The position numbers and the translations under genes were made by a program. This document shows, one piece after another, positions 52,299 to 63,845 of a stretch of DNA of 64,000 bases (positions are counted from its first letter, which is position 1; every line of letters starts with the position of its first letter). Location of the stretch: the NCBI GenBank assembly GCA_963210315.1, contig OY723263.1:248001-312000 (forward strand). The letters are read 5' to 3'. The notes below the pieces were generated by a model. That model did no database searches. It saw nothing but the letters and a program-made list of their open reading frames with translations, and had not been told where the DNA came from. This DNA comes from Rhynchopus euleeides. Taxonomy: Eukaryota > Euglenozoa > Diplonemea > Diplonemida > Diplonemidae.

Positions 52299-55154
52299 TC
52301 ACGCAAATCCGTCGTCTTGGCCGAACCCAAGGTCGTCTGCACCCATGGCCTCCCCGAGGATTGAACCCATGCCGTGCTTGCGGTGTGTGTTGACCAGGTC
52401 GTCCACCTTCCCCAAGAGGCGGTCGACATTCTCCATGTTAATGTTGCTGCTCCCCGCAAGGCTGTCACGCACCGCTTCGCTGGCGGTACCCCATACTCCC
52501 TGTGGTGGTGGTGGTGGCGGCGTGGAACACACAAACCCGCCATGTCACCTGCAGCGGCGATTCTCTGCAAACCTTCAACACTCTTCTGTATAGGCAGTAA
52601 AGGCACCACAACGAGGGAACAACACTAAGCAGTATTGTGTAGCGAGAAAGGTTTTGACTTGTTGCGAGTGTCGTGGGGCGGAATGGCCCCCTGATAAGGT
52701 GTTGCCACCAACGCCGTCGGGAGAACTGCAGAGGCCGCACCGTCAGCATACCGTGATGGTGGCGGGCATCAGATGGCTTTCGCCCTTCTTCCGCTTTCGC
52801 TTTTCGCGTGTTTCCTGCATGCGCTCGCGCTTTCTGCGCTGCCGCAGCTTTGCAAGGTAATCCCCGTGGCTGTCCATCCAGAGCTTCCGCCGCTGCATGA
52901 TCTCGTCGTAGTGTGTCACGATCCAATCATCGAAGTATGTATCCGACACGTCCGACAGGTCTGCTTCGTTGATCTCCAACTCCTCCTCAAAAGGGTTGAA
53001 TGTATCCTGCTCCTCATCAGATGCGTCTGCCTGTGCCGAGTCCTTCGGCTTCTCATCCTCTTTGGTGTTCCCCGTAATCGCTGCCAGCGTGTCGAGGCTG
53101 TGTGGTGGCAGTGGTGTGCAGAGCATAGATGCAACTTCAAAAAAGAGAACGAAAAACACGGCACGATATATGCCGGCACCCCCACACTCTCTCAAACATA
53201 CCCCATCTCCATCAGCTGGTCCACCATCGAGTCGCCAGCAGGCGGGACGTCTGCCCCGAGCGCGACCTCCTCCAGGTCTGCTGTGTTGTCCAGCCCCGAG
53301 TCGCCTATGCTTGACATGATCTTGTTCATCATCGCATCAGAGACGGGCAGGTCAAAGGCTGCGGGGTTTGTCGCGGTGTGGCACTCAAGATAACGACATG
53401 AAAACATACTCCGGTCATCGCTGGGTTCAGGCTGCACCAGGGTCGACACCTCCCCCCCGAGCCCGAACAACGGGTCGTCGTTGGCGAAGCTCAGCGGCTC
53501 CTCTTCAAGCTCAAGAGGGCCATCCGCAGGAATCTGCAACGCCTTCTCGGTGTGCTCCAGACGCTCCAGAGTCTCCTTCTTATCACGCGGGACATCGATG
53601 CTCGCTGCGGGTGGCGGTGGCGATGGGGGGCAGAATGAAAACATGGCATCAGCAAACAACAGCACGATAAGACCCCACACTACAGGCCGCCACATCAAAC
53701 CCCCACAGCAGCCTCCCCCGCCCAGGCTAGGTCACCCCAAGCAGCACAACTATCTCTTCGGGGCCACCAAACATACCTCCGGAGGGTGTCGATGCCCACG
53801 AGACTTCACTCTCCTCGTCGCTGCCAGGGTCGCCTGCAAGACGGTCTGTCTCGGGCAGGGCGTGGGGGCGGAAGCGGAAGCGGACGTCACCCTGGCACTC
53901 GAAGGTGTCGGACGACACGCTCGACGCATCGCTGCACGGCGGCGACTCGGTCTCCGCCGGGAGGTCCTGTTCCGCCGCCGTGGCGCGCGCCGTTGCAGCC
54001 TCCTCCGCGCGTCGCGCTGCCTTCAGCAGCGTCTTGCCCTTATGCAATCGCTGTCTTCGCTCCTGCATTGCGCCCTTCATCTGCCTCCGCCGTTTCCGCC
54101 ACTCCTGCGTGAGCTTGCTGCGCTGCTGCCGCGCCTGGTGCCCGTGGCGGTGCCCATACTCCCGCTCCAGCCGCCTCACCTCTGTGTTGGAGATGTACGC
54201 CGGAGGGTCGTCCCCCTCCCTGCCTGCCACCTCATACGACTTCTTCAGCAGCTCAGTCGCCTCCTTGTGGCGCGCCCGGCTGACACGCAGCGACTCGGGC
54301 ATGGCGTCCATGCCGGGCTTGTTTTTGTTCTGCTCCTCAACAGTCTCAATCTTCAGCACGTCCTGCAGGTTCTGGCTGACCTCTGTCAGGCGCTTGATCA
54401 CTGTGGAGCTGGAGATGTTGAGCACACGGGTGATGTGCTCCAGCCGCACCCTCGTGAAGCCGTGCATCCTGCAGGCGAGGTACACCGCAGCCGCAATGAC
54501 ACCAGCAGGGCGCCGCCCCTGTGTGATCCAGTCGCGGTTCATCCGCGACACGATGACATTCGCAGTGTGTGTGACAGTCTCCACATCGTCCCCCCTGATG
54601 CCTATCGAGTGGACGTACTTCTTGAGGAACAATGCAGGGTCCACGGTGTCCGCCTTCAGCCGGAGCGTCTTCGCGATGATATCGTAGACGCTGCCGATGG
54701 TGAAGGGTGACTCCATCACTGCCTCTGAGAAGTCGATCAACATCAGGTGTGAGTTGAAGTCCGCACGGATGCGGGACACGTAGTAGAGACAGGCACAGCA
54801 GACCAGCTGCAGGCGCTTCTGAATGACCACGCGTTTGAGGAGGAGCATCTGGTAGACTCGCATGGATTCCTCAACCATCTCTGGGGGCAGGTGCATCAGG
54901 TCGGCCACCTCCGACATCTTGGCACGCATCCTGTCGAGTGCGGTGGACGCGCCTGTCCCACCCCCGAAGTAGCGCTGCATGTAGCCACGCCCACCACGCC
55001 CGACTGCGGCACCGCCGCCGCCGGCGAGCCCGCTGAAGGCCTCATCAGTGACGAGGTTCGACTCCTGCACGTATCCGCATTGCCCGCACACCAACACACC
55101 CTGTGCTGTGTCGGTGACAAAGGCAGATCGCGGTGCACCGCACTGACAGGACAT
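52299..55154 (-). CDS. BRF1: Brf1, TFIIB-related subunit of TFIIIB
   Basis: Five exons: 53777-55154, 53410-53604, 53202-53358, 52752-53097 and 52299-52499, giving 758 aa; phases are consistent throughout and all donors are GTATG. The N-terminus is a zinc ribbon (CQCG, then CGQC; residues 3-26). Two cyclin-like repeats follow (~75-265), including GRRPAGVIAAAVYLACRMHG, the TFIIB signature. A basic helical stretch (~310-390) and acidic linkers lead to the Brf1 TBP-binding block (~615-675: INEADLSDVSDTYFDDWIV, then KLWMDSHGDYLAKLRQRRK). Brf1 with TBP and Bdp1 recruits RNA polymerase III to tRNA and 5S genes. The final 67-residue exon ends NINMENVDRLLGKVDDL-like and fits the family's terminal helix. 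The start ATG follows a likely 3' splice-type AG 11 nt upstream. Confidence 0.9.
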
Positions 55155-56113
55155 GTTGCCTGCCTGTGTAGGGTGCGTCAAACGCCCGCCCTCGGGAGGG
55201 CGGCAAGTGGGGCTGTTATGTTGACAGTGTCAGCAGCCCGACTCTGTGGGCGGGTGGGTGTGTCAGGCGTGGAACAAAAAATCACCCAGCGCAGGCCTTG
55301 AGTTCAGGATCAAAACGATCGGATGGTTATCTTCGGTAACCCAGCAAGGCAAGGCCTCGTGGGCTGATTCAGGTGATTGCAATTATATTGGGATCATCAT
55401 GACGTATGCGCATCGCCCTGTTCACCAACACCCTCGCGTGTTGTCCTCAATGCGGCTCAGGCGGCCAATGGCCTAGAAAATCCTCTTCGTGACATGCAGA
55501 GCATGGGTCAGGTGATTGCAATTATTTAGATCATCACTGCGAGCAAATGTGGCTTCGCCTCACCCATCTCAAAGAGGCAGCTTCTGCTGAGATAACACAC
55601 GGGGCATATTATCCGAGAAACATTGCGACAAAGGATGTTGAGGTGGCTGCCATCGGGGACAGATGGCACACTGCTCTCTCCTCACAGGGTGTTGGCGGGG
55701 GTGGCTAGCGCAAAGGCAGGATCACCCTTTGCCTTACCCGCGTTGTGCGCATACAACAAATCTTCTCGACAGGGAGATCTGGGCACACTGCACCGCCCCA
55801 CACGAGCCAGGAACACAACCATGCGGTCCGCGGGATACCCTCCATTACAACACCACATGGCACAGCGACGTTGGCGAATGGCTTCCCTCCACGACTACCC
55901 CCTCCCGAAGCGGCGGTGAGAAACACGGGGGAGGGGCCCCAAGAGGAGGCCGAACACACATAGCATAACGGCACAACGGGGGGGAGGGCAAGCCCGCTAC
56001 GCTGCAACACTGCGGAACGGAACACCCCCTCCACTCGCCCATGCCCTGCAACCATGCCCTCATCAGAGTTAGCACAGAGCACGGCACTGCATTGCGCAAA
56101 TCATCAAGCCACA
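55155..56113. other. Spacer between TraB-like and Brf1 genes
   Basis: CAGGTGATTGCAATTAT occurs twice (about 55371 and 55510). No gene is supported. Confidence 0.55.
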
Positions 56114-57121
56114 CTACCAGGACACCTGCTGCTTGAGCCGGATCTCGTCAATCTCCTGTTCGATGCGGAGGCGCACATCGGACACCTGCCTGCGGATGCT
56201 GTGCCACTTGTGCGCAGCGTAGTCAGGCAGGGAGGCGACGGCGACCCACCTCGCCTCGATAGGGGCGTAGCCCCTCCGCAGCAGGCCGTCTGCCAGGCCA
56301 GGCATGTGGGCGGCACCCCAGGGGAGCACGACGCTGCGCCGCCAGGGCATCTCGTCGAGCCTGCGCAGCAGACGCGCATTCCTGTCGCGGATGAGGAAGT
56401 CGTACGACGTCCAGGCCATCAGGGGCAGGCGCGCCTGCTGCGCTTCGGGCAGCGACACGTCCGCCGTCTCCGCTGAAGGTGAGGTGAGCAGCGCCAGCCA
56501 GTCGAAGTACGACTGGGTCACGAGGTACCCCTCGGCACGCCTGGGGCCGCAGTCCAGCCGGTAGGCAGCCCCAGCAGCACCGCACACCACGTGCCACATC
56601 GGGTCCCACGCAAGGGCCAGCAGCGTGTCAACGATGAGGCCCCAGAGGCAGCTCGCCACGGTGCAGGCGGCGCGGAAGAGTGGCGGTGGGGGGTGTGCCG
56701 GTGCCACGGTGATGCCCTCCTTGAGGACGGTGGAGCCGCGGCACATCAGGCAGACCTCTTCGTAGAAGGGCCTGCTGGCGACGTGCACCATGGGCACCGT
56801 CAGGACGTATTGGCGCCGGTTGTAGCGGTCGACCCGCTGCCACATCACCACGCGGGACTCAAGCCTGCCGTCGAGGGTGACGCGCAGCTCCCCGCCGCTC
56901 AGCAGATAGCCCAGGGTAGCGGCTGCTGCAGCCAGGGAGGCCCCAGTGAGCACCCACGACAGTGGCTTCCATCGGCGGTGGCTGCCCGCAGGGGGTGCAG
57001 GTGCAGGGGTGTTCTGCCGTGATGATGCGGCCTCGGCCCCAGCGGCCAAGGGCTCGGCCTCAAGCCCCCGCACCGCACGGCCCCGTGCAGGGGTGACGCG
57101 CAGCAGGAGACGCTGCCGCAT
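56114..57121 (-). CDS. TraB/PrgY-like membrane protein, probably mitochondrial
   Basis: Single exon, 335 aa, start at 57121. The N-terminus is basic and without acidic residues (MRQRLLLRVTPARGRAVRG), suggesting a mitochondrial or plastid leader. A hydrophobic span follows at ~54-73 (VLTGASLAAAAATLGYLL). The soluble part has TraB-family marks: VPMVHVASRPFYEEV with VLKEGI downstream, and near the end VVLPWGAAHMPGLADGLLRR, then GYAPIEARW. Eukaryotic TraB proteins sit in the outer mitochondrial membrane or contact sites; their activity is unclear, with a proposed EreA/ChaN-like fold. The region ~175-190 is hydrophobic and could be a second span. The family assignment is from motif pattern only. 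Confidence 0.7.
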   Translation of the reverse strand: MRQRLLLRVTPARGRAVRGLEAEPLAAGAEAASSRQNTPAPAPPAGSHRRWKPLSWVLTGASLAAAAATLGYLLSGGELRVTLDGRLESRVVMWQRVDRYNRRQYVLTVPMVHVASRPFYEEVCLMCRGSTVLKEGITVAPAHPPPPLFRAACTVASCLWGLIVDTLLALAWDPMWHVVCGAAGAAYRLDCGPRRAEGYLVTQSYFDWLALLTSPSAETADVSLPEAQQARLPLMAWTSYDFLIRDRNARLLRRLDEMPWRRSVVLPWGAAHMPGLADGLLRRGYAPIEARWVAVASLPDYAAHKWHSIRRQVSDVRLRIEQEIDEIRLKQQVSW

Positions 57122-58431
57122 TGCACCCCGCACACATGTGTGTGTGGCGCAGGGGGGTGCCTGTGTGAGAGAGTGGGTATGTTGGTTGGGCAGAGCAGCG
57201 ATTCGCCGGTTCCTCACCGGAGGAAACGGCGGCGAAGGGGCAAGGGTTGTGTGGTGGTGTGGTGGTTGGGTGGGGGCTGGGAGCGGCCAAGCCCCGCGGT
57301 AGTTTGTTACCCTCTTCTTTTTGTTCATCCGATGAAGAAGAAGGGAGAGCGTTCGTTGCTGTGTTTGGGGCGTGGTGAAGGTGGGGGGCGGGGTGCCTTT
57401 TGTTTATTTTGGTATTTTTTGCTTTGAAGCATGTGAACCCCGCCAGGTGGCTCGTACCACCACACACACTCATGAGTGGTTGACAACGTGGCGCCTGATG
57501 ATGCCTCCTGAAGAAAAACCAGAGCGAGCTTGTCAGATGCAAGACATGCGGCTGCTGAACCTTCGCCCACTGTTCTGCTCCACACTGCCACTCTGCTTGA
57601 AGCCTGCATCAAGTAGTGTACGGGAAGGGCACGGAAATGCAGGAAGGGATGTCAGAAAACCGAGCCTGGTGGTTCCGAGCTCAGAATCAGACAAACATCC
57701 TGACGAAAGGTGACGAGACAGAGGCGGTGGGGTGCGCTGCGGTGCCTGAACAGCTTGCAGTGGCCATCCCCACACGATGGGGAAGAACAGGGCACCCTGC
57801 ACCGCCTCCGCCTCAAACGTGGTAGTCGAGTTTGTGCCGCACAGGGAGGGAGGGGGGCAGATGCGGCACAACAAAATTCGTATATCAAAAACTCAAGCGA
57901 CGGAAAAAATACCGGAAGTCACAACCTTACAGACCCACCCTTGCCCCCCCCCCCCCCACCCCAAGAACACATCAGACCGACCTGCTCACGAGGCAGGCAG
58001 AGCTCCTGAGGCACGGGCTGGGGTAGCTGGGTGGCGCACCCGACCACCCACCCGATACCGTTGTCAGGATGACCTCACACATCACCGCCCGGGTTAACAA
58101 CTCCCCAGCACCAGGCCGGGGGCGATTGCCTGGCGATCCGGTGCTGGAAGGTTTTCGGGGCGCTGCCAGAGGAGGCTGTGGGCAAACCGGTGTCTCGCAC
58201 CCACAACGCCCAGCCTGCCGCAGGCTGCCATCGCTCTACCCACACACAGGCACACGCCTCAAGAAGCATGGCGAATCTCTTCGGCTTGGATGAAATATTT
58301 TTTTACTCGACAGAACAGAATACGGACGAAACGAACCAAGGAAGGAATGAAGAATCGGGGGTGTGCAGGGCACGGCAGGAGGGAAGCCACACTGCGATGT
58401 GGTGACCTTCCCTCGACAGGCAGCCGAAGCA
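57122..58431. other. Spacer, no gene seen
   Basis: Includes poly-C (about 57944-57959) and pyrimidine-rich DNA upstream of the TraB-like start, with CACACAG about 36-37 nt before the ATG as a possible mRNA 5' processing site. Confidence 0.5.
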
Positions 58432-60047
58432 CTAGAAGACGAGAGGCTCGGGGCGGGGGTTCCCGACGGCAGCAGCATGCGCAGCTGCCGCGTAGTCCCA
58501 GTCATACGCCTGCAGGTAGCGCTCTGCGTACTCCTGTGTGTGGTGTGTGGTGGAGAAATGATTCCCCCATAAATTCAATACGATCCGCAAGCCATCCCAC
58601 CCACATACCTTGACGCTGTCGAAGGACTGCGACCAATACTTCTCGAGGATGACCAACGCGGTGATGGGCGTCTTGTGGACGTTGCTCGTCGGAGACTCGC
58701 CCTTGTTGATCACCACAATCTCGAGCTTCCCCGTCGTGCTGTCACACATGACCCACACAGTCGCGCCTTCCTCTGCACTCGACGCCGCAGAGACGAGCTG
58801 ATTCCCGAAGATGCTTGGGCTGCCGAACGACTCCTCCACCACTTCTGCGTACTCCTCACGCAGGGGGCCGCCCCTGGGGCGGATGGACCGCCAGAACACC
58901 GTCAGCGAGAGGTGCTCTGCCGCAAGCGCACGCAGCTCATCATCGGAAGTGGTCTGCAGGATCGTGGCAACGTCACGGCTGTCCCCAAAGGCATTGAGCG
59001 CACGCACCACGCTGTTGTGGTGGCCGTACTTCAGCTCGTTGTACACCTCGGAGCTGAGGAAAGGCGCAACGCCGTTGTGCGTCTGGTAGTCATCTGTGGG
59101 CAGGGCCTTGTCCCCACCGTAGCGCTCCTGTGTGCAGAGTGGCATATGTTGGGGGTGTGTCGGTGAGGCATCGCATGGCAGTGGCGGCAACTCCCTCCCC
59201 TCAGGCAACCCGGTGCCATACCTGCTCGCGGGCCTGTTCCTGCTCCTGCAGCATATGGTTGTACACTGACTTCGAAGCCATGTCCTTCCAGAACTGCCCA
59301 GGGTTCTGCAGGCAGAGATGAAGGTGATGGGGCGACACCTCAGGCACACAGGCATACCTCCGCAAAGGACTCGGGGTACATCCCGTAGTAGACATTGGCA
59401 GCCCGCTTCTCATTGGCGAACTGCTTCATCGGGTCCGTCATGGCGACAGTCTGCGGAACACGCTGCGCCCAGACGTGCGTGAGGTCGTTCCTGAGGTCCG
59501 CCGACTGCGTGTAGAGAGGAAGCTCCCACAGCGCCCGCCTGTGCGCGTCTTGCCGCCCATCGAGACGCGTGTCCTTCACCTGTGCAGTGGGGCAGTGAAA
59601 AACGCACCAAAAGCAGGGCGAGGCTATACGGCCTCCCCAGGGCTGTAATCGTGTGTAGATACAAAACACAAAACCACTTCAGGTGCCAGAGGATGGCACG
59701 ACGCACCACCCGACCACACCAAGCGCGCAGCGCAAACAAAAAGACCTGTCGTGGGCTCCCAGGCCACGCAAGGCAAGCCCCCTCCCTGGCCCTCCGCTGC
59801 ATACCGGGTGCACCCAGGGGTGGTGGTCCACTCCGAACAGCGCCTCGACCTTCTCATCGCTCTGTGTCGAGTGTGTGTGGCGCTCCTCCTGCAGGGAGTC
59901 GTACTTCCTGCTCCAAGACGCCCGCCCAACGAACGGGGCCAGAGGTGTGCCGGTCCTGTCGGCAACTGCCGTCCTCAGCCCGCCAGCAAGCCCGGTGGAC
60001 TCCCGACGCACTTGCCGTGCAAGAGCTCTGCCGGCGCCACTCTTCAT
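58432..60047 (-). CDS. Fe/Mn-SOD-fold protein without metal ligands (mS42/mS43-like)
   Basis: Five exons, all joined in phase 0: 59805-60047, 59358-59579, 59222-59305, 58609-59127 and 58432-58533; 389 aa. Introns are 225, 52, 94 and 75 nt with GTATGC, GTATGC, GTATGG and GTATGT donors. The N-terminus (MKSGAGRALARQVRRESTG) is a good mitochondrial leader. From ~210 the protein follows Fe/Mn superoxide dismutase: KYGHHNSVVRALNAF, AAEHLSLTVFWRSIRPRGG, then EGATVWVMCDSTTGKLEIVV, HKTPITALVILEKYW and AYDWDYAAAAH. The D-x-W-x-x-H metal motif is replaced by VILEKYW, and the His before FW is lost, so it should not be a dismutase. Metal-free SOD-fold subunits mS42 and mS43 exist in the mitoribosomal small subunit, the likely role. 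Confidence 0.8.
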
Positions 60048-62364
60048 TGTGATTCCTCCTGGTGGTTGTGGCGTTGTGGTGTTGGGATCGAGGTGGGGAC
60101 AGAGGCGAGGCCCCACAAAGGAAAGGGGGGAGGGGGTGTACCATCATCGCTTGCAATTCAGAATGGTTGCAAGGGTGGGGTGGGAGGGCACCATGCACAC
60201 AAAGACCAGCACGGTGCCACATGCCCTGCCGCGGCACGACAGGTTGGCACCGCCCGTGAGACTCAACCCGCGAGGGGGCTGGCAGGGAGCGGGGAACGTG
60301 TATCGGACCCAACTCCCTCCCCCCCTCCGAGTCGACAGTGTATGGCGGTTTGTGATGCTGCTTGGGGGGTGCCGCTCCCTTGTTTGTCCCACACAAGGGG
60401 GGGAGGGCAGCAAGGGCAGTTGGCGTGATTGTTGTAAGAGAAACAGACAGAGAGCACGGCACGTTGCCAAGCGCTTGAAAGAGTGAGAGAGAGAGTGCCG
60501 TTTGGTCCTGGTAATGCCTGCGTAGGCCTGGCCTGGAGGATGGCGTGTTGGAAGGCCGAATTGCTGTAACGAGAAAGCGGGTCCCGCTAACGTGCCTTTC
60601 GATTTGGATGGCGCTTCAAGGGGAGCAGCAGCGCCAGTTGGCACGATGGTCACCCCGTTGATGAAGTGACGATCAAGTGTTTGAGAGAGTCAAGAGTGCG
60701 AGAGTGGAGATATCTCTCCCCGAAACAGGCCTGCTTTCAGGGAACGCAAAAAAATAGCAGCACTGCCACACTTCATAGTGACACAACATTAGTGGGTTGG
60801 AAGTGTGCGGCAACTACCCCCCTACCCCCCCCCCCCAAAGCGCGGAGGGGTCGATGACCGCTTCTGTGCTTCTTGCGATGAACAAAAAATGACGTGCGAG
60901 GGTCCGGTATTTCGGGGGAAATCAGAAGAGGCGCATTTCTTCTTCCTTCTGATGGGTTTCGTCGCCATGTAATTTTCCCATCCCCTTCTGCATGCACAGG
61001 ATAGACGTGCCCGCATCGACCCAACGTCGACACCACACCCCAGGCTTGAGGCGCTGCTGCATCACGGAACGAACACCAAATAGCCTGATCAGAATAGATG
61101 AGAGGGGCCGGTAGAGGCGTTTGACAGGACGCCCTGCAGCCGTTTACACAAAAAGAGGGGCATTTTATTAGGCCGGAGGGTGGCGTCGCGTGGCCACAAC
61201 CTCACACTACAAGACACAGCCGTTTGTAATAAAAAATGCACAAAAAAAAACAAAGCACGGAGCGGTGCGCTTCTCGAGATGCGACACGATCGCCACACCC
61301 ATCCGCCTCGCCCACACCATAACACCCTCCCGACGAAATTCTGAAGAAACCGATGCCAATGTCGGACCGCCTTGCTACCACGGAGTCCTATAAATCTGAC
61401 GACAAAAGCGGTGTGTTCATGTCTCCTTTTTACCAAGCCGGCCCTCACCCTGTGTGTGTTCACGAAGCGCGCTCGCACACCGGCCTTGAGGTTAGAAGAC
61501 ATGGCCAGGTGAATACGCGTTCGGCTCTTCCCACCCCATCCTCGGGAAAGGTAAATATGAGTCTCCGAAGACGGGGTGGCAAGGGGGGGGGGGGTCGGGT
61601 GTGCAGGCAGCAGCGGTGGCGGAGGAGGAAGAGGAGAGGGAGAGGTTTGCTTTCAAAAGGGGGGGGGTTGCAACAAACGGGACCCCCCCCCCATCCCCCC
61701 CCCAAGAAAAAAAGTGTCGTTTTAAAATAGCCCCATGCCAACACTATCCCCCCCCCTCCCCTCCCACCCAGTGAGGTTCGCAGGTGACCCGGAGAGGCGA
61801 CAGCTCTCGCCCCCAAACCGGAAGTATTTCCATTGCGCACTATTACCCCCCCCCCCTCCCGCGCCCAGTGGTTCAAAAATAACCCGAAAAATGAATGATT
61901 TGACGGTCCTGATATTGCCCTTTGCGAGTGGTTTGTTTTTTTGTGGTGGGGTTTTTGTTTTTCTGACAGAAGCCACAGCCACGAGCAGGCATAGTAGGAT
62001 AACCCGTCGCGTGGCGTTTGCAGAGTGGTGGGGGGAGGGGATCATAGAAGCAGAGTCGAAGAACATCGAAGAACCCCACCCATTTGGCGTTTGTGCGCAC
62101 CTGGGCGCGTATGCGTGCCCGTACGTGTGCTGTCAACAGTCTTTTTTACCGTGACCTGGGGCAGCTTATTGCAAAATAAAAGCCGCTGCCAGGCAGAAGC
62201 AAGGTGTCGACACACAGGAGACTGGCAGCAAGAAATATGATTTCGGTGCCCTGAGAGAACATGGATAGTCCACGGTGAGAATGGATGGACGGTTTGTCGG
62301 ACAGCAGAGGCCCAAGTGTTGCCTGAGGCAGCGTGGCGTGCTGCAACCTTCAGTTGGAGGCAGG
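60048..62364. other. Spacer with G/C homopolymers
   Basis: No supported gene on either strand. Runs of C or G occur at 60819-60835, 61575-61585 and 61683-61703. Confidence 0.55.
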
Positions 62365-63845
62365 CTACTGCCGCTTTGTGTAGAACAGGATGTAGGGCTC
62401 TGCCCCGCAGGGTGAGTAGGCAGGCAGCGATGTGATGCTGGCGTCGTCAGCCGAGAACCTGTTCGCGTGGCGGTGTGGTGGTCCGGACATGCAAAGTCTG
62501 TTGGAAATGCTCAGGAGCCGTCCGCCCCCCCCCCCCCCCCACTTCTGCACAGAGGACTCAGGCATGTCGCTAAGCGTCGACCCAGTGATTTTGGGTTTCC
62601 CCCCCCATAAAAAAGCGTCAACCCAGCGTCGACCCAGTGGAACTGGGTTGCCATTCAAGCCTGGACCAAGCGCCAACCCATTTATTACGCTGGGTCGACG
62701 CTTACCTAGCGTTGACCCGATTACACTGGGTCGACGTCGAAGAGAGTATGGTTTTGCAGGAACAGATGTTCACTACCGTGGCCTCCGGCGGCTGGGGGGC
62801 TCTGCCCCCCAGACCCCCCATCTCGCGTGCCCGTCTAGTAACCAAGTCCTTGCGCTTCAACGGCCGTGGCATATCAGGGGGTAGCGTCGAAATAATGGTC
62901 CCGAAAGCCATTTTTTGGGTTTCCTCCGGCACCCGAGCGGGAGAGGAACCACGGAAGGAACCCAGCGCCTCACACCGTGCCCACCTAGTGGTCCACCGAC
63001 GGGAAAATTGGGCAACAACACGAGCGCGCGCGAAGCGCGCGAGAGAAAAATTGACCCCTAGTGTTTTCCCCCCTGATCCCCCCCAAAACAGGAGCGTCAA
63101 CCCTCCAAATCTCCAAAATCGAAAAGTTAGCGACAGGCCTGCAGAGGGCTGAAACGCAAAGACAGACACGCACCATAGCATACCATCGGTCCCCTTTTCG
63201 CACTACGGCTGTGTAGTGTCCAGCGGTCATCCGTGGGCCCTTGTGGCACACCACGCCTGTCAGGCTGTATTCGTATTTCCGCCTTGCGGTGTTGGAAGAC
63301 GCGTGGATCGTGAGGAGGTGGTTGAGCTGCAGCTTGCGGGAGACCTGGGACTTGGTTGACGGGTCGAACCAAAGCTTGAGGCACACGCACAGTGTGTTGG
63401 GGAGCTCGCAGAAAGACTCCTGCTTTGTCGCGACGGCGCCTGAGGCAAGCTCGACCTGCTGCGAGGCAGTGTAATCCAGCAGGAAGTTCTCCACAGACGT
63501 GTGCTTGTCGGAGATCACGTCCAGCGGCAGCACCGTGAAGGGTTGCAGGGTCACAGAGGGGGCCTCGCCCCGCGCAGCAAGCCTGCTGGACATCTTGCCC
63601 CCGAAGATCTGCTGCATGCATGCCCCCAATTCGTCAACGCCAGTCGTGTGCTCGACGCCACGGCTGCGTCCTGTGGAGTCCACAGTCTGCCAGCCCTCGT
63701 CAGTGGCCTTGCTCGGCTTCGCCTTGGCTGGCGCCTGCCCTGACAGGGCGGTGATTTCACGGCTCAGCGCGTCCAACACACAGACAAGGTATTCACATGC
63801 ATCCTGCTGCTGGCCCAGCTTGAACTCCTTCGAGTACCGCTGCAT
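62365..63845 (-). CDS. Ubiquitin-specific protease (USP/UCH), 5' part outside window
   Basis: Two exons are visible: 63184-63845 and 62365-62458 (251 residues to the stop), joined across a 725-nt phase-2 intron (GTATGC...AACAG). The upper exon starts right after a CCACCACAG acceptor, so the ATG at its first codon is not the start; earlier exons, including the catalytic Cys box, must lie beyond 64000. Visible USP marks are QQQDACEYL, the His box GHYTAVVRKGDRW, and after splicing FSADDASIT with the second catalytic Asp, then AEPYILFYTKRQ at the C-terminus, as in most USPs. The splice exactly rebuilds the W-F-x-x-D-D motif, strong support for the model. The enzyme removes ubiquitin from proteins. 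The intron holds a ~569-bp insert. Confidence 0.9.
62566..63134. mobile_element. Insertion in USP intron
   Basis: Short inverted ends GTCGCTAA (62566) and TTAGCGAC (ending 63134), with flanks AGGCAT and AGGCCT that could be an imperfect 6-bp duplication. Inside are repeated GCGTCGACCCAG and GGGTCGACGC words (62575-62740) and ~290 bp matching 6028-6330, with hairpin copy 6. Removing it leaves an intron of ~156 nt, normal for this genome. Confidence 0.55.
62769..62819 (+). repeat. GC-rich hairpin repeat, copy 6
   Basis: Same unit as at 6036-6086, with the CTCTGCC loop variant. It lies inside the USP intron. Confidence 0.85.
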
